The notes under the pieces were generated by a model that did no database searches, was not told the DNA's origin, and saw only the letters and a program-made list of their open reading frames with translations. Below are positions 19,708-31,623 of a stretch of 64,000 nt of DNA, piece by piece. Location of the stretch: contig NZ_WTPY01000007.1 in NCBI RefSeq assembly GCF_011378905.1, forward strand, positions 109,729-173,728, in the 5' to 3' direction. Position numbers and translations under genes: made by a program. The stretch's first letter is position 1. Each line of letters begins with the position of its first letter. This DNA comes from Paraglaciecola sp. 20A4. GTDB lineage: Bacteria > Pseudomonadota > Gammaproteobacteria > Enterobacterales > Alteromonadaceae.

Positions 19708-19977
19708 CTAGGCTTTGATTGTTATATCACCTAACGGTTTACAACAGCAGGCCAGAATTTCGCCATCATCGATATAGGCAAGGGGATCAAGCAAGTATTC
19801 CACATGGCCTTCTATTAGCTCAGTGCGACATGCGCCGCAAAAGCCCTCTTTACAGTGGTACTCTTTAGCAATGTTGTTATTGAGTAAGCAATCGAGAAGA
19901 TTGTTGTGAGCAAACGATAAGGTTTGCTCACAAGGTATGTCTGAGTCGTATTTAACAACCGTGACTTTTTTGCACAC
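19708..19977 (-). CDS. yfaE: Class I ribonucleotide reductase maintenance ferredoxin YfaE
   Basis: 89-residue 2Fe-2S ferredoxin with the plant-type cluster motif CKEGFCGAC plus a distal Cys (ILACCCKP). YfaE delivers electrons for rebuilding the diferric-tyrosyl radical cofactor of NrdB. Its start codon lies at the nrdB stop, completing an nrdA–nrdB–yfaE operon as in E. coli. Confidence 0.92.
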   Translation of the reverse strand: MCKKVTVVKYDSDIPCEQTLSFAHNNLLDCLLNNNIAKEYHCKEGFCGACRTELIEGHVEYLLDPLAYIDDGEILACCCKPLGDITIKA

Positions 19978-21107
19978 TACAACTCGAACTCGTCGAAGTC
20001 GTTGCTACCCACCTCAGAGTCAATTTGACCAACAAGGTACGAGCTAATTTCAGATTCTTGTGGAGCGACCTGTACATTGTCTGAATTCAAATAGTTATTC
20101 ATCCAAGGCAAAGGATTATTTTTAATGTCGAAAGGTTGGCCAAGACCAATAGCTGACATTCTATGGTTCGCAATAAACTCCACATATTGGCAAAGAATTT
20201 CTTTATTCAGCCCGATCATTGAGCCATTTTTGAATAAGTACCCAGCCCATTCTTTTTCTTGAGCAACGGCATCGAGAAATATATCTCTGGCTTGATCTCT
20301 GAACTCAAGGGCTATATCCGCCATCTCAGGATCATCTTTACCTTTTGCCCACAAATTCAAAATATGTTGGGTAGAGGTTAAGTGCAAATTTTCGTCGCGA
20401 GAGATTAGACGAATGATTTTGGAATTACCTTCCATTAACTCCCGCTCAGCAAAAGCAAAAGTACACGCAAATGAAACATAAAAACGTATTGCTTCGAGGG
20501 CGTTTACTGAGTTCATACATAAAAATAATTTAATTTTTAGGGTACGCATGGTCACTATGTGCTTTTCACCATGTATGGTATGAGTGCCTTCACCGAGTGT
20601 TTGCCAAAGCTGGGTGTAAAAAATCAAATCATCATAGTATTTAGATATATCAGCGGCGCGCTTTTTAATTTCCTCATTCTCTACAATGTCAGAGAAAATA
20701 CTGCTTGGGTCGCCAAACAGATTACGTAAAATATGGGTGTACGAGCGAGAGTGAATCGTTTCAAAAAAAGACCATGTTTCAGTCCATGTCTCAAGCTCCG
20801 GGATAGAAATAATGGGCAAAAAAGCAATGTTCGGACTACGACCTTGAATTGAATCTAACAGAGTTTGATATTTCAAGTTAGAAATAAAAATATGCTTTTC
20901 AGAATCGCTTAGCTTTTGAAAATCAACCCTATCTTTACTCACATCAACTTCTTCTGGACGCCAAAAAAAGCTAATTTGCTTTTCGATCAATTTTTCAAAA
21001 ATACTGTGCTTTTGTTGATCATAGCGAGCCACGTTGACCGGATTGCCAAAGAACATAGGCTCCAATAAAGGGTCGTTATTTTTTTGATTAAACGTCGTGT
21101 ATTTCAT
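19977..21107 (-). CDS. nrdB: Ribonucleoside-diphosphate reductase, beta subunit
   Basis: 376 residues, class Ia R2. Visible signatures are [15 protein letters not shown], the [14 protein letters not shown] segment holding the radical tyrosine, and iron ligands in the [22 protein letters not shown] and [15 protein letters not shown] helices. It generates the radical used by NrdA to reduce NDPs. It follows nrdA by 65 nt. Confidence 0.96.
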   Translation of the reverse strand: MKYTTFNQKNNDPLLEPMFFGNPVNVARYDQQKHSIFEKLIEKQISFFWRPEEVDVSKDRVDFQKLSDSEKHIFISNLKYQTLLDSIQGRSPNIAFLPIISIPELETWTETWSFFETIHSRSYTHILRNLFGDPSSIFSDIVENEEIKKRAADISKYYDDLIFYTQLWQTLGEGTHTIHGEKHIVTMRTLKIKLFLCMNSVNALEAIRFYVSFACTFAFAERELMEGNSKIIRLISRDENLHLTSTQHILNLWAKGKDDPEMADIALEFRDQARDIFLDAVAQEKEWAGYLFKNGSMIGLNKEILCQYVEFIANHRMSAIGLGQPFDIKNNPLPWMNNYLNSDNVQVAPQESEISSYLVGQIDSEVGSNDFDEFEL

Positions 21108-21172
21108 GGGGGTAAATGGCCGTATTGAGTTGAATTTGCCCTTTTGTATTACGCAAAAGGGCTCACAAAGGA

Positions 21173-23488
21173 TTAAATTTTACACGCACCGCCGGCGCAA
21201 TCATCGTCTTCTTCGATAATGGCCTCTTGGGGAACAAACTTGGTTGATTTCAGTTCTTGCCCAGAGGTGTCTGATGCACCATCACGAGTGTTGTGGTAGT
21301 ACAGGGTTTTAACACCGAGTTGATAAGCTGTTAGCAAGTCTTTTAACAACAGTTTCATTGGCACTTTTCCACCGTCGTATTTATTTGGATCGTAACTTGT
21401 ATTAGCAGAAATGGTTTGATCAACAAATTTTTGCATAATACCAGTTAACTGTAAGTAACCATCGTTTGACGGTAGATCCCATAATAGTTCGTACTTGTCT
21501 TTCAAGCGCTCATATTCAGGTACCACTTGCTTCAACACGCCATCTTTACTCGATTTTACGCTAATATGGCCACGTGGTGGCTCTATGCCATTAGTCGCGT
21601 TTGAAATTTGTGATGATGTCTCAGACGGCATCAATGCTGACAATGTACTGTTACGTAGACCGTATTGCTTTATATCTGCGCGTAAGCTATCCCAATCATA
21701 ATGTAGAGGTTCGCTACAGATTTTGTCTAAATCTTTCTTATAGGTGTCAATCGGCATTAAGCCTTGAGAGTAGGTGGTTTCGTTAAACTTCGGACAGGCA
21801 CCTCTCTCTTTAGCCAAGTTACATGATGCGCGCATCAAATAATATTGCATGGCTTCAAACGTGCGATGAATAAGTGCATTTGCACTGCCATCAGAATATT
21901 TAACATTGTTTTTAGCCAAGTAATAAGCAAAGTTAATCACACCTATACCAAGGGTACGACGACCCATAGTGGCGTTATAAGCAGCAGGTACAGGGTAATC
22001 TTGATAATCGAGTAAATTATCTAATGCGCGAACCGCTAAATCAGCCATTTCTGCAAAGTCGTCAAGGCTCTCAATTGCCCCTAAATTAAAGGCGGACAAG
22101 GTACAAAGGGCTATCTCACCATTCTCGTCGTTAACGTGTTCTAACGGCTTAGTAGGCAGAGCAATTTCAAGACATAGATTGCTTTGACGTATAGGAGCAA
22201 CTTTAGGATCAAAGGGACTATGCGTATTACAGTGATCAACATTTTGTAAGTAAATACGGCCTGTGCTCGCACGTTCTTGCATAAACAGGCTAAATAATTC
22301 TACTGCCTTAATTTGAGTTTTGCGGATACTCTCGTCTTGCTCATATTTAACGTAAAGTTCTTCAAACTTAGGTTGATCAGCAAAGAATGCGTCGTATAGT
22401 CCTGGCACATCAGATGGACTGAACAAACTAATATACTGGTCTTTAATCAAACGTTGGTACATCAACTTATTAAACTGCACGCCATAATCTAAATGTCGAA
22501 CACGATTTTCTTCCACCCCACGGTTATTTTTCAATACCAGTAACGATTCAACTTCCATATGCCAAAGAGGGAAGAACAACGTTGCAGCACCACCGCGTAC
22601 TCCGCCTTGCGAACAACTTTTAACAGCCGTTTGGAAATATTTATAAAAGGGTATACAACCTGTATGGAATGCTTCTCCACCGCGAATCGGGCTACCTAGA
22701 GCGCGAATACGTCCAGCATTCACACCAATACCAGCACGTTGACTCACATACTTAACGATGGCACTGGCTGTTGCATTAATTGAATCGAGGCTATCACCTG
22801 TTTCAATTAATACACACGAGCTGAACTGTCTGGTTGGTGTGCGTACTCCCGCCATAATAGGTGTGGGTAACGAGATTTTGAATTTCGACGTAGCATCATA
22901 GAAACGCTTGATGTAATCCATGCGGGTATCTTTTGGATAATCTGCAAACAAGCAAGCGGCCACTAATATATAAAGAAACTGCGCACTTTCATATATTTCA
23001 CCGGTAACACGGTTTTGAACAAGATATTTACCTTCAAGCTGCTTCACTGCTGCATAACTGAAATCCATATCACGCCAATGATCGATATAATCGTCCATTT
23101 CATTAAACTCAGCTTCGCTGTAGTCGCTCAATAAATGCTTATCATATTTTTGCATTTCAACCATTTTCGAAACATGACTGAAAAGAGCAGGTGGCTCAAA
23201 CTGGTCGTAAGCTTTTTTACGTAAATGAAATATGGCTAAGCGCGCTGCCAGGTATTGATAATCTGGGGCATCTGTAGAGATAAGATCTGCTGCTGAGCGG
23301 ATTAAAGTTTCATGAATATCTGCCGTCTTGATACCGTCGTAGAACTGGATGTGCGCTTTAATTTCCACCTGAGAGACAGACACATTATTTAGACCTTTAG
23401 CAGCCCAAGTAATGACTTTGTGGATTTTTTCGAGGTCAATGCTTTCGCGCTCGCCAGTCCGCTTAGTAACGAAGAGATTGTTATTCAT
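21173..23488 (-). CDS. nrdA: Ribonucleoside-diphosphate reductase, alpha subunit
   Basis: 771 residues (E. coli 761). It has an N-terminal ATP cone ([20 protein letters not shown]), the active-site region with [13 protein letters not shown], the catalytic barrel ([10 protein letters not shown]) and the C-terminal redox tail [11 protein letters not shown] that exchanges with glutaredoxin/thioredoxin. Being the class Ia enzyme it needs oxygen. Two NrdR boxes lie about 330–380 bp upstream. Confidence 0.96.
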   Translation of the reverse strand: MNNNLFVTKRTGERESIDLEKIHKVITWAAKGLNNVSVSQVEIKAHIQFYDGIKTADIHETLIRSAADLISTDAPDYQYLAARLAIFHLRKKAYDQFEPPALFSHVSKMVEMQKYDKHLLSDYSEAEFNEMDDYIDHWRDMDFSYAAVKQLEGKYLVQNRVTGEIYESAQFLYILVAACLFADYPKDTRMDYIKRFYDATSKFKISLPTPIMAGVRTPTRQFSSCVLIETGDSLDSINATASAIVKYVSQRAGIGVNAGRIRALGSPIRGGEAFHTGCIPFYKYFQTAVKSCSQGGVRGGAATLFFPLWHMEVESLLVLKNNRGVEENRVRHLDYGVQFNKLMYQRLIKDQYISLFSPSDVPGLYDAFFADQPKFEELYVKYEQDESIRKTQIKAVELFSLFMQERASTGRIYLQNVDHCNTHSPFDPKVAPIRQSNLCLEIALPTKPLEHVNDENGEIALCTLSAFNLGAIESLDDFAEMADLAVRALDNLLDYQDYPVPAAYNATMGRRTLGIGVINFAYYLAKNNVKYSDGSANALIHRTFEAMQYYLMRASCNLAKERGACPKFNETTYSQGLMPIDTYKKDLDKICSEPLHYDWDSLRADIKQYGLRNSTLSALMPSETSSQISNATNGIEPPRGHISVKSSKDGVLKQVVPEYERLKDKYELLWDLPSNDGYLQLTGIMQKFVDQTISANTSYDPNKYDGGKVPMKLLLKDLLTAYQLGVKTLYYHNTRDGASDTSGQELKSTKFVPQEAIIEEDDDCAGGACKI

Positions 23489-23818
23489 TTATACGCCGTT
23501 TTGATAATAGTTTTTACAAAATAATAGAAAGGATAATGTTCATCAATTCTGTGGAAATTATGCTTGACGAGAAGGGAAAGTTAAGATTCTTTATTTACTC
23601 TCACCGCCTTGTCGAGAAACACAAGATAGTGAGGTTTTGACACCTTTGCAACCCCACATCTGGTGCTTTTGTAGCCGCTTAAAAGCACAAAAAAATTATG
23701 TTAGTGGAGACTCACCTAACAACACTATTCGCTTTTCGTGTATAGGGAATGCAAGATCATTTTTAGAAATATTTTTTTATTAAACTTTTTTAATCAAAAA
23801 AGGCATTTTTTATAATTT
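23489..23818 (-). other. Long nrdA upstream region/leader
   Basis: About 330 bp between nrdA and the NrdR boxes, with no gene. On the minus strand it holds a hairpin with GTGCTTTT/AAAAGCAC arms and a weaker GTTAG/CTAAC stem followed by a T-rich run. If the promoter is at the NrdR boxes the mRNA has a long leader; alternatively a second promoter lies within. It does not resemble a cobalamin riboswitch. Confidence 0.45.
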
Positions 23819-23834
23819 CACGATATATAGTGTT
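23819..23834 (-). promoter_or_regulatory. NrdR box 1 (proximal to nrdA)
   Basis: On the minus strand the site reads AACACTATATATCGTG, close to the NrdR consensus ACACWATATATWGTGT. Its centre is 32 bp (three helical turns) from box 2, the paired layout NrdR uses to repress nrd operons when dATP is high. Confidence 0.75.
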
Positions 23835-23850
23835 GCAATGGTTGCAAAAC

Positions 23851-23866
23851 CACTACATATCGTGTT
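23851..23866 (-). promoter_or_regulatory. NrdR box 2 (distal)
   Basis: Plus strand reads CACTACATATCGTGTT, a good match to the NrdR palindrome. It lies just beyond the gph stop codon. Confidence 0.72.
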
Positions 23867-23871
23867 TGGCG

Positions 23872-24537
23872 CTATAAGTGCTGGAGTAGCATTTGTGGAT
23901 GATCTATATACAGATCGGCATTCCAGCTATGTGATTGGTGTTCAGGACCTATATAACCGTAGTTAGCGACTACACTGGTCATGTTTGCAGCTTTAGCTGC
24001 ATCAATGTCACGTTTAGCGTCGCCGACATACCATATGTCTTGAGGAGCGACATCAATAATTTCGGCAGCGTAGGTCAGGGGCAACGGATGGGGTTTTCGT
24101 TTGGCTAATGTGTCGCCGCTAATCACGACCTTACAGGCATCAAATTCGGTAAAGTTGGGCAATAACAATTCCGTTAACCATTGTGGTTTGTTGGTAACAA
24201 TACCCCAAGGAATATCAGCCTTATTTAGACCGTTTATGAGTGTTACTACGCCCGCAAAAGACACTGTATCGACGCATATTTTCTGTTCATAACGTGCCAG
24301 AAATTGGTTTTTTAAGGTGTCTATATCGTATTCAAGCAAACGGCTACCGAATCCAATTTCTAATAAACCTTGGGAGCCATCAGAAGCGATGTTGCGATAT
24401 ACCTCGTACTCGCAGGTCGGCTGATTGTACTGGTGCAATACCCAATTTAATGCGTTGCCCAAATCACGGGCGGTATCTAATAATGTGCCGTCTAAGTCGA
24501 ATAAAATGCCTTGGGGTGTTCCCAGCATCTTATGCAT
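23872..24537 (-). CDS. gph: Phosphoglycolate phosphatase
   Basis: 221-residue HAD hydrolase. Motif I is [11 protein letters not shown], motif II includes IVTNKP, the Lys lies in [11 protein letters not shown], and motif III/IV is [15 protein letters not shown]. Gph removes phosphoglycolate formed during DNA repair or oxygenation, though the family is broad (UbiG-linked members are sometimes called MupP). The ATG at 24537 overlaps the ubiG stop by 8 nt; an ATG three codons later is also possible. Confidence 0.85.
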   Translation of the reverse strand: MHKMLGTPQGILFDLDGTLLDTARDLGNALNWVLHQYNQPTCEYEVYRNIASDGSQGLLEIGFGSRLLEYDIDTLKNQFLARYEQKICVDTVSFAGVVTLINGLNKADIPWGIVTNKPQWLTELLLPNFTEFDACKVVISGDTLAKRKPHPLPLTYAAEIIDVAPQDIWYVGDAKRDIDAAKAANMTSVVANYGYIGPEHQSHSWNADLYIDHPQMLLQHL

Positions 24538-25249
24538 CGCCTGTATGCTGACAATGGACTATATAATTAACGTCGACATTTTTATCAGACAAATAAAACT
24601 GTTGTGTCACTGGGCTTAAATGCAGTCCCGTCATATGTTTGCTTAAAAGCGGCGTCGCATCTATCCAATTCAACAACTCTGACGGCTTAATGAATTTGTC
24701 ATGATGATGAGTGTGCTTAGGTACCAGCTTTAAAATATGTTCAGCACCGACAATCGCCATTAAGTAAGATTTGATATTCCGATTTAGTGTTGAAAAGAAT
24801 ACCGTTCCTCCAGGTTTAACTAATCGACTACATGCCTCGACGACTGAAGAAGGATCAGGTACATGCTCAAGCATTTCCATGCACGTGACGACGTCAAATT
24901 CTCCGGCATGCATTTCCGCGAACTCTTCTGCTGTCGATTGCTGATAGTCGATCGACAACGTAGAATCTAAGGCATGCAAACGCGCAACCTCAAGCGGCGC
25001 CTCACCCATATCAATGCCTGTTACATCAGCACCGGCCCTAGCCATGCTTTCGGCTAAAATACCGCCGCCACAGCCAACATCTATGACTTTTTTAGCGTTA
25101 AGCCCTTGAGTGCGCTGTACAATATAATCCGTTCTTAAAGGATTAATGGTATGTAAGGGTTTAAATTCTCCCTCTAGGTCCCACCAACGAGATGCCAAAT
25201 CGGCAAATTTTTGTATTTCTTGATGGTCAACGTTTTGCACTGAGTTCAT
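24530..25249 (-). CDS. ubiG: Ubiquinone biosynthesis O-methyltransferase
   Basis: UbiG does both O-methylations in ubiquinone synthesis using SAM. From ATG 25249 the product is 239 residues (E. coli 240): [38 protein letters not shown], then the Rossmann SAM motif [16 protein letters not shown] and [11 protein letters not shown]. An in-frame upstream start at 25291 is not supported by family length. It is divergent from gyrA, as in E. coli. Confidence 0.95.
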   Translation of the reverse strand: MNSVQNVDHQEIQKFADLASRWWDLEGEFKPLHTINPLRTDYIVQRTQGLNAKKVIDVGCGGGILAESMARAGADVTGIDMGEAPLEVARLHALDSTLSIDYQQSTAEEFAEMHAGEFDVVTCMEMLEHVPDPSSVVEACSRLVKPGGTVFFSTLNRNIKSYLMAIVGAEHILKLVPKHTHHHDKFIKPSELLNWIDATPLLSKHMTGLHLSPVTQQFYLSDKNVDVNYIVHCQHTGDA

Positions 25250-25529
25250 ATTGGGGTCCAAAAATTCGAGTTTCGCTATTATAGCCAGCATGTATTAAAG
25301 CTGGCTAGCGCAATATATGCGGTTTTTTAGCGTCTTTGGCTACTATATGAGCGGATCCTATCTATTTATTTTTTGCGGTCAGTGATAGAATCCCAAGGCT
25401 CGATAGTACGAAATTCCAGAGTTAATCGTTGACTGTTATTTTGAGGCCTAGCTCAAATGCACTGACGCGGATTGTAAATTTTATGTCTAATTCTATTTCT
25501 AATAATAATGACTAGGGACAAGGCTGTAT

Positions 25530-28223
25530 ATGACTGAAAACGCCGGAGAAATTCTTCCTATTAATATTGAGGAAGAACTTAAAACCTCTTATCTCGATTA
25601 TGCAATGAGTGTAATTGTAGGCAGAGCACTGCCTGATGTAAGAGATGGCTTGAAGCCCGTGCATCGCCGGGTTTTGTTCGCTATGAACGAGCTGAAAAAT
25701 GATTTCAATAAACCTTATAAAAAATCGGCTCGTGTGGTCGGTGATGTTATAGGTAAATATCACCCACATGGAGACTCGGCGGTATACGATACGATCGTAC
25801 GTATGGCCCAGCCGTTTTCTCTACGTTATATGTTGGTTGATGGTCAAGGTAACTTCGGTTCGGTTGATGGAGATTCAGCGGCGGCAATGCGTTACACCGA
25901 AATCCGCATGGCTAAAATCTCCCATGAGTTATTAGCGGATCTAGAAAAAGAAACTGTTAACTTCGTACCTAACTATGACGGTACTGAATTTATTCCTGAG
26001 GTATTACCGACCAAGGTACCTAATCTACTTATCAATGGTTCTTCTGGTATTGCCGTTGGTATGGCGACGAATATTCCACCGCATAACTTAACCGAAGTTG
26101 TGAACGGTTGTATCGCGTTAATCGATAAGCCTGAGCTTTCAATCGAAGAGTTGATGGAATATATCCCAGGCCCTGATTTCCCTACTGCTGCCTTTATTAG
26201 TGGTCGTAAGGGAATTGAAGAAGCCTATCGTACAGGTCGCGGTAAAATTTACATGCGCGCTCGTGCTGAAGTAGAGCGTGAAGACAATGGTAAAGAAACT
26301 ATCATTGTTCATGAAATTCCTTATCAGGTTAACAAAGCGCGATTAATCGAAAAGATCGCTGAGCTGGTAAAAGAGAAAAAAATTGAAGGTATCTCTGCCC
26401 TGCGTGACGAGTCTGATAAAGACGGTATGCGTATCGTTGTTGAAGTTAAGCGCAACGAATCTGGTGAAGTACTGCTAAACCATCTGTATTCGCAAACACA
26501 AATGCAAACTGTGTTTGGGATCAACATGGTGGCGCTGGATAAAACCCAGCCGAAAATTTTCAACTTGCTAGAAATTTTGCAAGCATTCGTACTGCACCGC
26601 CGTGAAGTCGTTACACGCCGAACCGTTTTCGAACTGAAAAAAGCCCGTGAACGCGCACACATTCTTGAAGGTCTGGCGATTGCACTCGTTAACATAGATC
26701 CTATTATTGCCCTTATAAAAGCCTCGAAAAGTCCTTCAGAAGCAAAAATTGCTTTGACGGCGCAAGGCTGGCAGTTAGGTGATGTAGCCGAGATGCTTGA
26801 GCGTGCAGGTAATGATGCAGCTCGTCCAGATTGGCTAGAGCCAGAATATGGTATACGTGATGGTCTGTATTTCTTAACTGAACAACAGGCTCAAGCGATC
26901 CTTGATCTACGATTAAATAAATTAACGGGTCTTGAGCACGAAAAAATTCTCTCTGAGTACAAAGAGTTACTAGACGTTATTGCAGAGTTGCTACATATAT
27001 TAGGTAGCGCCGAGCGTTTGATGGAAGTCATAAGAGAAGAGCTTGAGAAAATACGTGATGAATTTGGCGATGCTCGTCGAACTGAAATTACCGCGGCATC
27101 CCATGATATCGATATCGAAGATCTTATCGAACGTGAAGAAGTGGTCGTTACACTTTCCCGTGAAGGTTACGTTAAATACCAGAAACTAAACGATTACGAG
27201 TCTCAACGCCGTGGTGGTAAAGGTAAATCAGCGACTAAGATGAAAGAAGAAGATTTCATCGAAAAATTATTAGTTGCTAACACACACGATCATATTCTGT
27301 GCTTCTCAACCCGTGGCCGTTTATATTGGTTGAAGGTTTATCAATTGCCGTTGGCCAGTCGAAATGCCCGCGGTCGCCCAATTGTAAATATATTGCCGTT
27401 GGAAGCGAATGAACGTATTACTGCCATTTTGCCGATCAAAGAATTTGAAGAAGGCAAATACGTGTTAATGGCGACAGCAAACGGCACAGTGAAGAAAACA
27501 GCGTTAAGTCAATATTCTCGTCCACGGGCTAACGGTATTATTGCCGTTAACTTGAACGAAGGAGATGAACTAATCGGTGTAGATATCACCGACGGTAGCA
27601 GCGATATCATGCTGTTCTCTGACGCGGGTAAAGTCGTACGCTTTAATGAAAAAGCACGAGATTCAGAAACCGGAGCGGTGAAGCTTGATCCAGAAACAGG
27701 TGAAGAAATTTTAGCGCTTCGTCCTATGGGTCGTACGGCAACGGGTGTTCGTGGTATTCGTTTGAAAGATGACCAGAAAGTCGTGTCGTTGATTGTGCCT
27801 CAAGGTGATGGCGCAATATTAACTGCTACCGAAAACGGTTTCGGAAAACGTACCCCAGTTGAAGATTATCCTGCGAAGAGCCGTGCTACCCAAGGGGTAG
27901 TATCAATCAAGGTTTCTGAGCGTAACGGTAAAGTTGTTGGTGCAGTTCAGGTCAATGAAAGCGATGAAATTATGCTTATCAGCGACCAAGGTACGTTAGT
28001 TCGTACCCGTGTCGGTGAAGTATCTACTGTTGGTCGTAACACTCAAGGCGTACGTTTGATACGCACTGGCGTAGACGAACACGTTGTAGGCCTTCAGCGC
28101 ATTGATGAAATTGAAGAGTTAGAAGAAGATTTAGAGGCGTTAGTCGAAGGTGACGAAGCAATCGAAATCGAAGCGACAGATGTGGATAACACCACGGATG
28201 AAGACCCTCAAAACGAAGAGTAA
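25530..28223 (+). CDS. gyrA: DNA gyrase subunit A
   Basis: 897 residues (E. coli 875). GyrA cleaves and rejoins DNA in the A2B2 gyrase; the catalytic tyrosine is in AAMRYTEIR (about residue 122). The quinolone-resistance region reads [11 protein letters not shown], retaining the Ser and Asp of the susceptible form (83 and 87 in E. coli). The C-terminal beta-pinwheel contains the GyrA box (QRRGGKGK) and ends in a strongly acidic tail. AAGG precedes the ATG. Confidence 0.97.
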   Translation: MTENAGEILPINIEEELKTSYLDYAMSVIVGRALPDVRDGLKPVHRRVLFAMNELKNDFNKPYKKSARVVGDVIGKYHPHGDSAVYDTIVRMAQPFSLRYMLVDGQGNFGSVDGDSAAAMRYTEIRMAKISHELLADLEKETVNFVPNYDGTEFIPEVLPTKVPNLLINGSSGIAVGMATNIPPHNLTEVVNGCIALIDKPELSIEELMEYIPGPDFPTAAFISGRKGIEEAYRTGRGKIYMRARAEVEREDNGKETIIVHEIPYQVNKARLIEKIAELVKEKKIEGISALRDESDKDGMRIVVEVKRNESGEVLLNHLYSQTQMQTVFGINMVALDKTQPKIFNLLEILQAFVLHRREVVTRRTVFELKKARERAHILEGLAIALVNIDPIIALIKASKSPSEAKIALTAQGWQLGDVAEMLERAGNDAARPDWLEPEYGIRDGLYFLTEQQAQAILDLRLNKLTGLEHEKILSEYKELLDVIAELLHILGSAERLMEVIREELEKIRDEFGDARRTEITAASHDIDIEDLIEREEVVVTLSREGYVKYQKLNDYESQRRGGKGKSATKMKEEDFIEKLLVANTHDHILCFSTRGRLYWLKVYQLPLASRNARGRPIVNILPLEANERITAILPIKEFEEGKYVLMATANGTVKKTALSQYSRPRANGIIAVNLNEGDELIGVDITDGSSDIMLFSDAGKVVRFNEKARDSETGAVKLDPETGEEILALRPMGRTATGVRGIRLKDDQKVVSLIVPQGDGAILTATENGFGKRTPVEDYPAKSRATQGVVSIKVSERNGKVVGAVQVNESDEIMLISDQGTLVRTRVGEVSTVGRNTQGVRLIRTGVDEHVVGLQRIDEIEELEEDLEALVEGDEAIEIEATDVDNTTDEDPQNEE

Positions 28224-28283
28224 AGCCAGTAGATGATGAAGTAAGCTACGCGCTTATTTCATCTACCTATAGTTTTTTAAAAC

Positions 28284-28305
28284 GAGCGGCTTAGCCGCTC
28301 TTTTT
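28284..28305 (+). terminator. Rho-independent terminator after gyrA
   Basis: GAGCGGC (28284–28290) and GCCGCTC (28294–28300) form a 7-bp stem with a TTA loop and five Ts. A larger bulged hairpin with GTAGATGA and TCATCTAC arms lies just upstream. Confidence 0.85.
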
Positions 28306-28321
28306 GTATCGGAAAAAGATA

Positions 28322-29407
28322 ATGACCAAGGTTTATAATTTTTGCGCCGGACCGGCAATGTTACCCGAAGCTGTTATGCAGCAAGCTCAAAGCGAATTCA
28401 TTAACTGGCAGAACCAAGGTTGTTCAGTGATGGAAATGAGTCACCGTAGTAAAGAATTTATTGCGCTGGCCGAAACTGCAGAGCAAGATTTACGCGACTT
28501 ACTGTCAATTCCAGACAATTATAAAGTGTTGTTTACCCACGGTGGTGGCCGCGGTCAGTTTTCTGCGGTTCCTCTTAATTTATCAAATGAACATGACAGT
28601 GCTGATTATGTTGTCAGTGGTTCATGGTCGAAAAGTGCGGTTGATGAAGCGCAAAAATATCTTGATGTAAATGTGGCTGCGACCACGACTATTCAAGATG
28701 GGTTAGTGGTTATGCAATCACAAGCGAACTGGAAATTAAATCCAGATGCAGCTTATGTGCATTATTGCCCGAACGAAACAGTAGACGGTGTTGAAATTAA
28801 TTGGATCCCCGAGACAGGCGATATTCCCCTCGTTGCAGATATGTCATCCAATATCCTATCTCAGCCGATTGACGTGAGTAAGTTCGGCGTTATCTACGCT
28901 GGTGCCCAAAAGAACATTGGTCCGTCAGGGTTGTCGGTCGTTATTGTCCGTGACGATTTATTGGAAAAAGCCAGAAGTGTAACGCCTTCAATTTTTGATT
29001 ATACAGTTATTGCTAAACATGATTCTATGTACAATACCCCGCCGACTTTTGCTTGGTACCTCGCTGGATTAGTCTTTAAATGGTTAAAAGAGCAGGGCGG
29101 TGTTGAAGCCATGGCTGAGCGTAACTTAGCCAAGTCACAATTGTTGTATTCTTGTATAGATAACTCAGGTTTCTATACCAATAATGTTGCGCCAGAATAT
29201 CGTTCACGCATGAACGTGACGTTCCATTTGCCTGGTACTGAATTAGACAAGCAATTTTTAGCAGAAGCAGAAATCGCTGGCTTAAAAGCCCTCAAAGGCC
29301 ACCGTATTGTCGGTGGAATGCGAGCCAGCATTTATAACGCGATGCCAATTGAAGGCGTGCAAGCACTGGTTAACTTCATGCAAGATTTTGCTAAAAGGAA
29401 TCGTTAA
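28322..29407 (+). CDS. serC: Phosphoserine aminotransferase
   Basis: SerC is a PLP enzyme that converts 3-phosphohydroxypyruvate to phosphoserine and also acts in pyridoxal phosphate synthesis. From ATG 28322 it has 361 residues (E. coli 362): [27 protein letters not shown], and the PLP Lys in [16 protein letters not shown] start 18 nt upstream would overlap the terminator. aroA begins one base after its stop: serC–aroA operon. Confidence 0.96.
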   Translation: MTKVYNFCAGPAMLPEAVMQQAQSEFINWQNQGCSVMEMSHRSKEFIALAETAEQDLRDLLSIPDNYKVLFTHGGGRGQFSAVPLNLSNEHDSADYVVSGSWSKSAVDEAQKYLDVNVAATTTIQDGLVVMQSQANWKLNPDAAYVHYCPNETVDGVEINWIPETGDIPLVADMSSNILSQPIDVSKFGVIYAGAQKNIGPSGLSVVIVRDDLLEKARSVTPSIFDYTVIAKHDSMYNTPPTFAWYLAGLVFKWLKEQGGVEAMAERNLAKSQLLYSCIDNSGFYTNNVAPEYRSRMNVTFHLPGTELDKQFLAEAEIAGLKALKGHRIVGGMRASIYNAMPIEGVQALVNFMQDFAKRNR

Positions 29408-29408
29408 T

Positions 29409-30698
29409 ATGAGCCGTTCAGCGCCTCTTTTACTTAATCCTATTTCTGCCATAGCAGGTACGGTAAATGTACCAGGCTCTAAAAGTTTGTCTAATCGTGC
29501 ACTGCTTCTCGCGGCGATCGCAAAGGGTGAAACGCACCTGACTAATCTGCTTGATAGTGACGATATAAGGCACATGCTGAAAGCATTGAGCCAGTTGGGG
29601 GTGAATTATCGTTTATCCGACGATAAAACCCAGTGCTGGGTAAAGGGCTTAGGTCAAGCCTTTACGGTGAGTAAACTAGAGACCTTGTTTTTAGGTAATG
29701 CAGGAACGGCCATGCGCCCACTGTGCGCGGTACTAGCGACCTCAGAAGGGGAGTTTGAGCTCACTGGCGAGCCTCGTATGGAAGAGCGGCCTATCGGTGC
29801 ATTGGTTGATTCATTACGTCAAGCTGGCGCTGATATCACCTATTTGAAAAACGAAGGCTACCCACCGTTAAAAATCCAAGGGGCAGCACTTAACGGCGGC
29901 AAGATAAGCGTTGAAGGAACGGTGTCTAGCCAGTTTCTAACCGCGCTGTTGATGGCTGCACCTTTGTTTCAAAACGATAGTGAAATCAACATTGTAGGCG
30001 AGTTAGTATCTAAACCTTATATCGATATAACCTTAAATACGATGGCGCAATTTGGTGTAGCAGTCGAAAATAACAATTATCAACGTTTTAATGTGAAAGG
30101 GAATCAGCAGTATCAAGCTGCGGGTGACTTTTTGGTTGAAGGTGATGCATCTTCGGCATCGTACTTTTTAGCAGCAGGGGCGATTAAAGGCGGGACAGTA
30201 CGTGTTACTGGCGTCGGCAAAAAAAGCATTCAAGGCGATATCCGTTTTGCTGACGTGCTTGAAAAAATGGGAGCCAAAATTACCTGGGGTGATGATTATA
30301 TTGAGGTAGAAGGCGCCCCCCTCGTTGCCGTTGATATGGATATGAATCATATTCCTGATGCGGCGATGACGATTGCGACCACTGCGTTGTTCGCGAAAGG
30401 AACCACGTCTATTCGAAACATCTATAATTGGCGCGTCAAAGAAACGGATCGTTTAGCTGCGATGGCATGTGAGTTACGCAAAGTCGGCGCTGAGGTAATA
30501 GAAGGGCATGACTATATAACCATCACACCGCCAACTCAGATAATCGAAGCGGCTATCGATACTTATGACGACCATCGGGTAGCGATGTGTTTCTCGTTAG
30601 TCGCGTTAAGCGATACACCCGTGACCATCAATGACCCAGATTGCACAGCAAAAACCTTTCCAGATTATTTTGCTCGCTTAAAGCAAATCAGCGCATAA
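29409..30698 (+). CDS. aroA: 3-phosphoshikimate 1-carboxyvinyltransferase (EPSP synthase)
   Basis: AroA transfers enolpyruvate from PEP to shikimate-3-phosphate. The 429-residue protein has [18 protein letters not shown], the PEP-binding [13 protein letters not shown] (class I, glyphosate-sensitive type) and the [22 protein letters not shown] segment. The ATG at 29409 fits family length and has AAGGA upstream; a much longer in-frame start inside serC is rejected. Confidence 0.97.
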   Translation: MSRSAPLLLNPISAIAGTVNVPGSKSLSNRALLLAAIAKGETHLTNLLDSDDIRHMLKALSQLGVNYRLSDDKTQCWVKGLGQAFTVSKLETLFLGNAGTAMRPLCAVLATSEGEFELTGEPRMEERPIGALVDSLRQAGADITYLKNEGYPPLKIQGAALNGGKISVEGTVSSQFLTALLMAAPLFQNDSEINIVGELVSKPYIDITLNTMAQFGVAVENNNYQRFNVKGNQQYQAAGDFLVEGDASSASYFLAAGAIKGGTVRVTGVGKKSIQGDIRFADVLEKMGAKITWGDDYIEVEGAPLVAVDMDMNHIPDAAMTIATTALFAKGTTSIRNIYNWRVKETDRLAAMACELRKVGAEVIEGHDYITITPPTQIIEAAIDTYDDHRVAMCFSLVALSDTPVTINDPDCTAKTFPDYFARLKQISA

Positions 30699-30703
30699 AT
30701 TAC

Positions 30704-30741
30704 TGACCACTGTAAATAACACATTTTATTTACAGCGGTCA
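30704..30741. repeat. Inverted repeat between aroA and cmk
   Basis: Two 15-nt arms (30704–30718 and 30727–30741) are complementary except at one position and enclose an 8-nt loop. There is no T tract, so it may be a processing or Rho-related structure rather than an intrinsic terminator. Confidence 0.6.
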
Positions 30742-30823
30742 CATAATTGTAAACTTGCTTACATTGCTTATCTAAATCCAATGGGTATAATTGCGCGCGA
30801 TTTTCATTAGCTCAGGAGAGAGC

Positions 30824-31501
30824 ATGCAAGTATTTCCCGTCATCACAGTAGACGGCCCGAGTGGAGCAGGTAAGGGAACAGTCAGTACCTTGTTGGCTAA
30901 TCGTTTAGGTTGGCACTTCCTCGATAGCGGCGCGATTTATCGTGTTTTGGCTATTGCCTCTATCCACCATCAAATCGATCCTAGCGACGAAGCTGGCTTG
31001 TTACCGTTAGCATCTGGTCTTGACGTTAACTTTGAACCTGCTGAGTTTGGCTGCAAAGTAATTCTTGAAGGCGAAGATGTTAGCGACGATATTCGTACTG
31101 AAGAAGTGGGTGCAGTTGCATCTAAGGTGGCGTCATTGCCGACTATCCGCGAAGCGCTACTTCGCCGTCAACGCGCTTTCAAAGCCGCGCCGGGTTTAGT
31201 GGCAGATGGACGCGATATGGGCACCATTGTGTTTCCAGAAGCCGAAGTAAAGATTTTCTTAACCGCTAGCGCTCAAGAACGAGCCAGTCGAAGATTTAAG
31301 CAGTTGAAAGAAGCTGGGCATGATGTTAGCATATCGCGCCTTTTGGCTGACATCGAAGCCCGCGACGATCGCGATTCAAATCGTAGCGTAGCGCCCTTAG
31401 TACCAGCAAAAGATGCTCTTGTTATTGATTCTACGGAATTAAACATAGAGCAAGTACTTGAAAAAATTAACGAATTTGCCAATTTGAAAATAGCTATTTA
31501 A
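30824..31501 (+). CDS. cmk: Cytidylate kinase
   Basis: Phosphorylates CMP and dCMP. From ATG 30824, preceded by CAGGAGAG, the product is 225 residues (E. coli 227): [14 protein letters not shown]-loop, [26 protein letters not shown] and [10 protein letters not shown]. It precedes rpsA, the conserved cmk–rpsA pairing. Confidence 0.95.
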   Translation: MQVFPVITVDGPSGAGKGTVSTLLANRLGWHFLDSGAIYRVLAIASIHHQIDPSDEAGLLPLASGLDVNFEPAEFGCKVILEGEDVSDDIRTEEVGAVASKVASLPTIREALLRRQRAFKAAPGLVADGRDMGTIVFPEAEVKIFLTASAQERASRRFKQLKEAGHDVSISRLLADIEARDDRDSNRSVAPLVPAKDALVIDSTELNIEQVLEKINEFANLKIAI

Positions 31502-31623
31502 TTATCAAATTTTTAAGTTCACTTTGTAGACTGCCCAACATCAGGATGAAGTTGGCAATGAATAACAACCCCACGTTAGCCGGATTGCAGTGTGGATGTC
31601 AAAATGAAACAATTAATCTAACT
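31502..31623 (+). promoter_or_regulatory. Structured rpsA leader (candidate S1 autoregulatory region)
   Basis: The 122-nt leader lacks a strong Shine–Dalgarno before the rpsA ATG. It contains a CCAAC/GTTGG hairpin whose loop includes AGGATGA, and two further GGAT elements downstream. E. coli rpsA has a leader of hairpins with GGA loops and no strong SD, allowing autorepression by S1; the resemblance here is by inspection only. Confidence 0.5.

Noticed and set aside
23489..23818. Cobalamin riboswitch in front of nrdA
   Set aside because: No B12-box-like sequence or fitting architecture; class Ia reductase does not use cobalamin.
29307..29408. N-terminal extension of aroA inside serC
   Set aside because: Family length and the ribosome-binding site support 29409; the extension is serC read in another frame.
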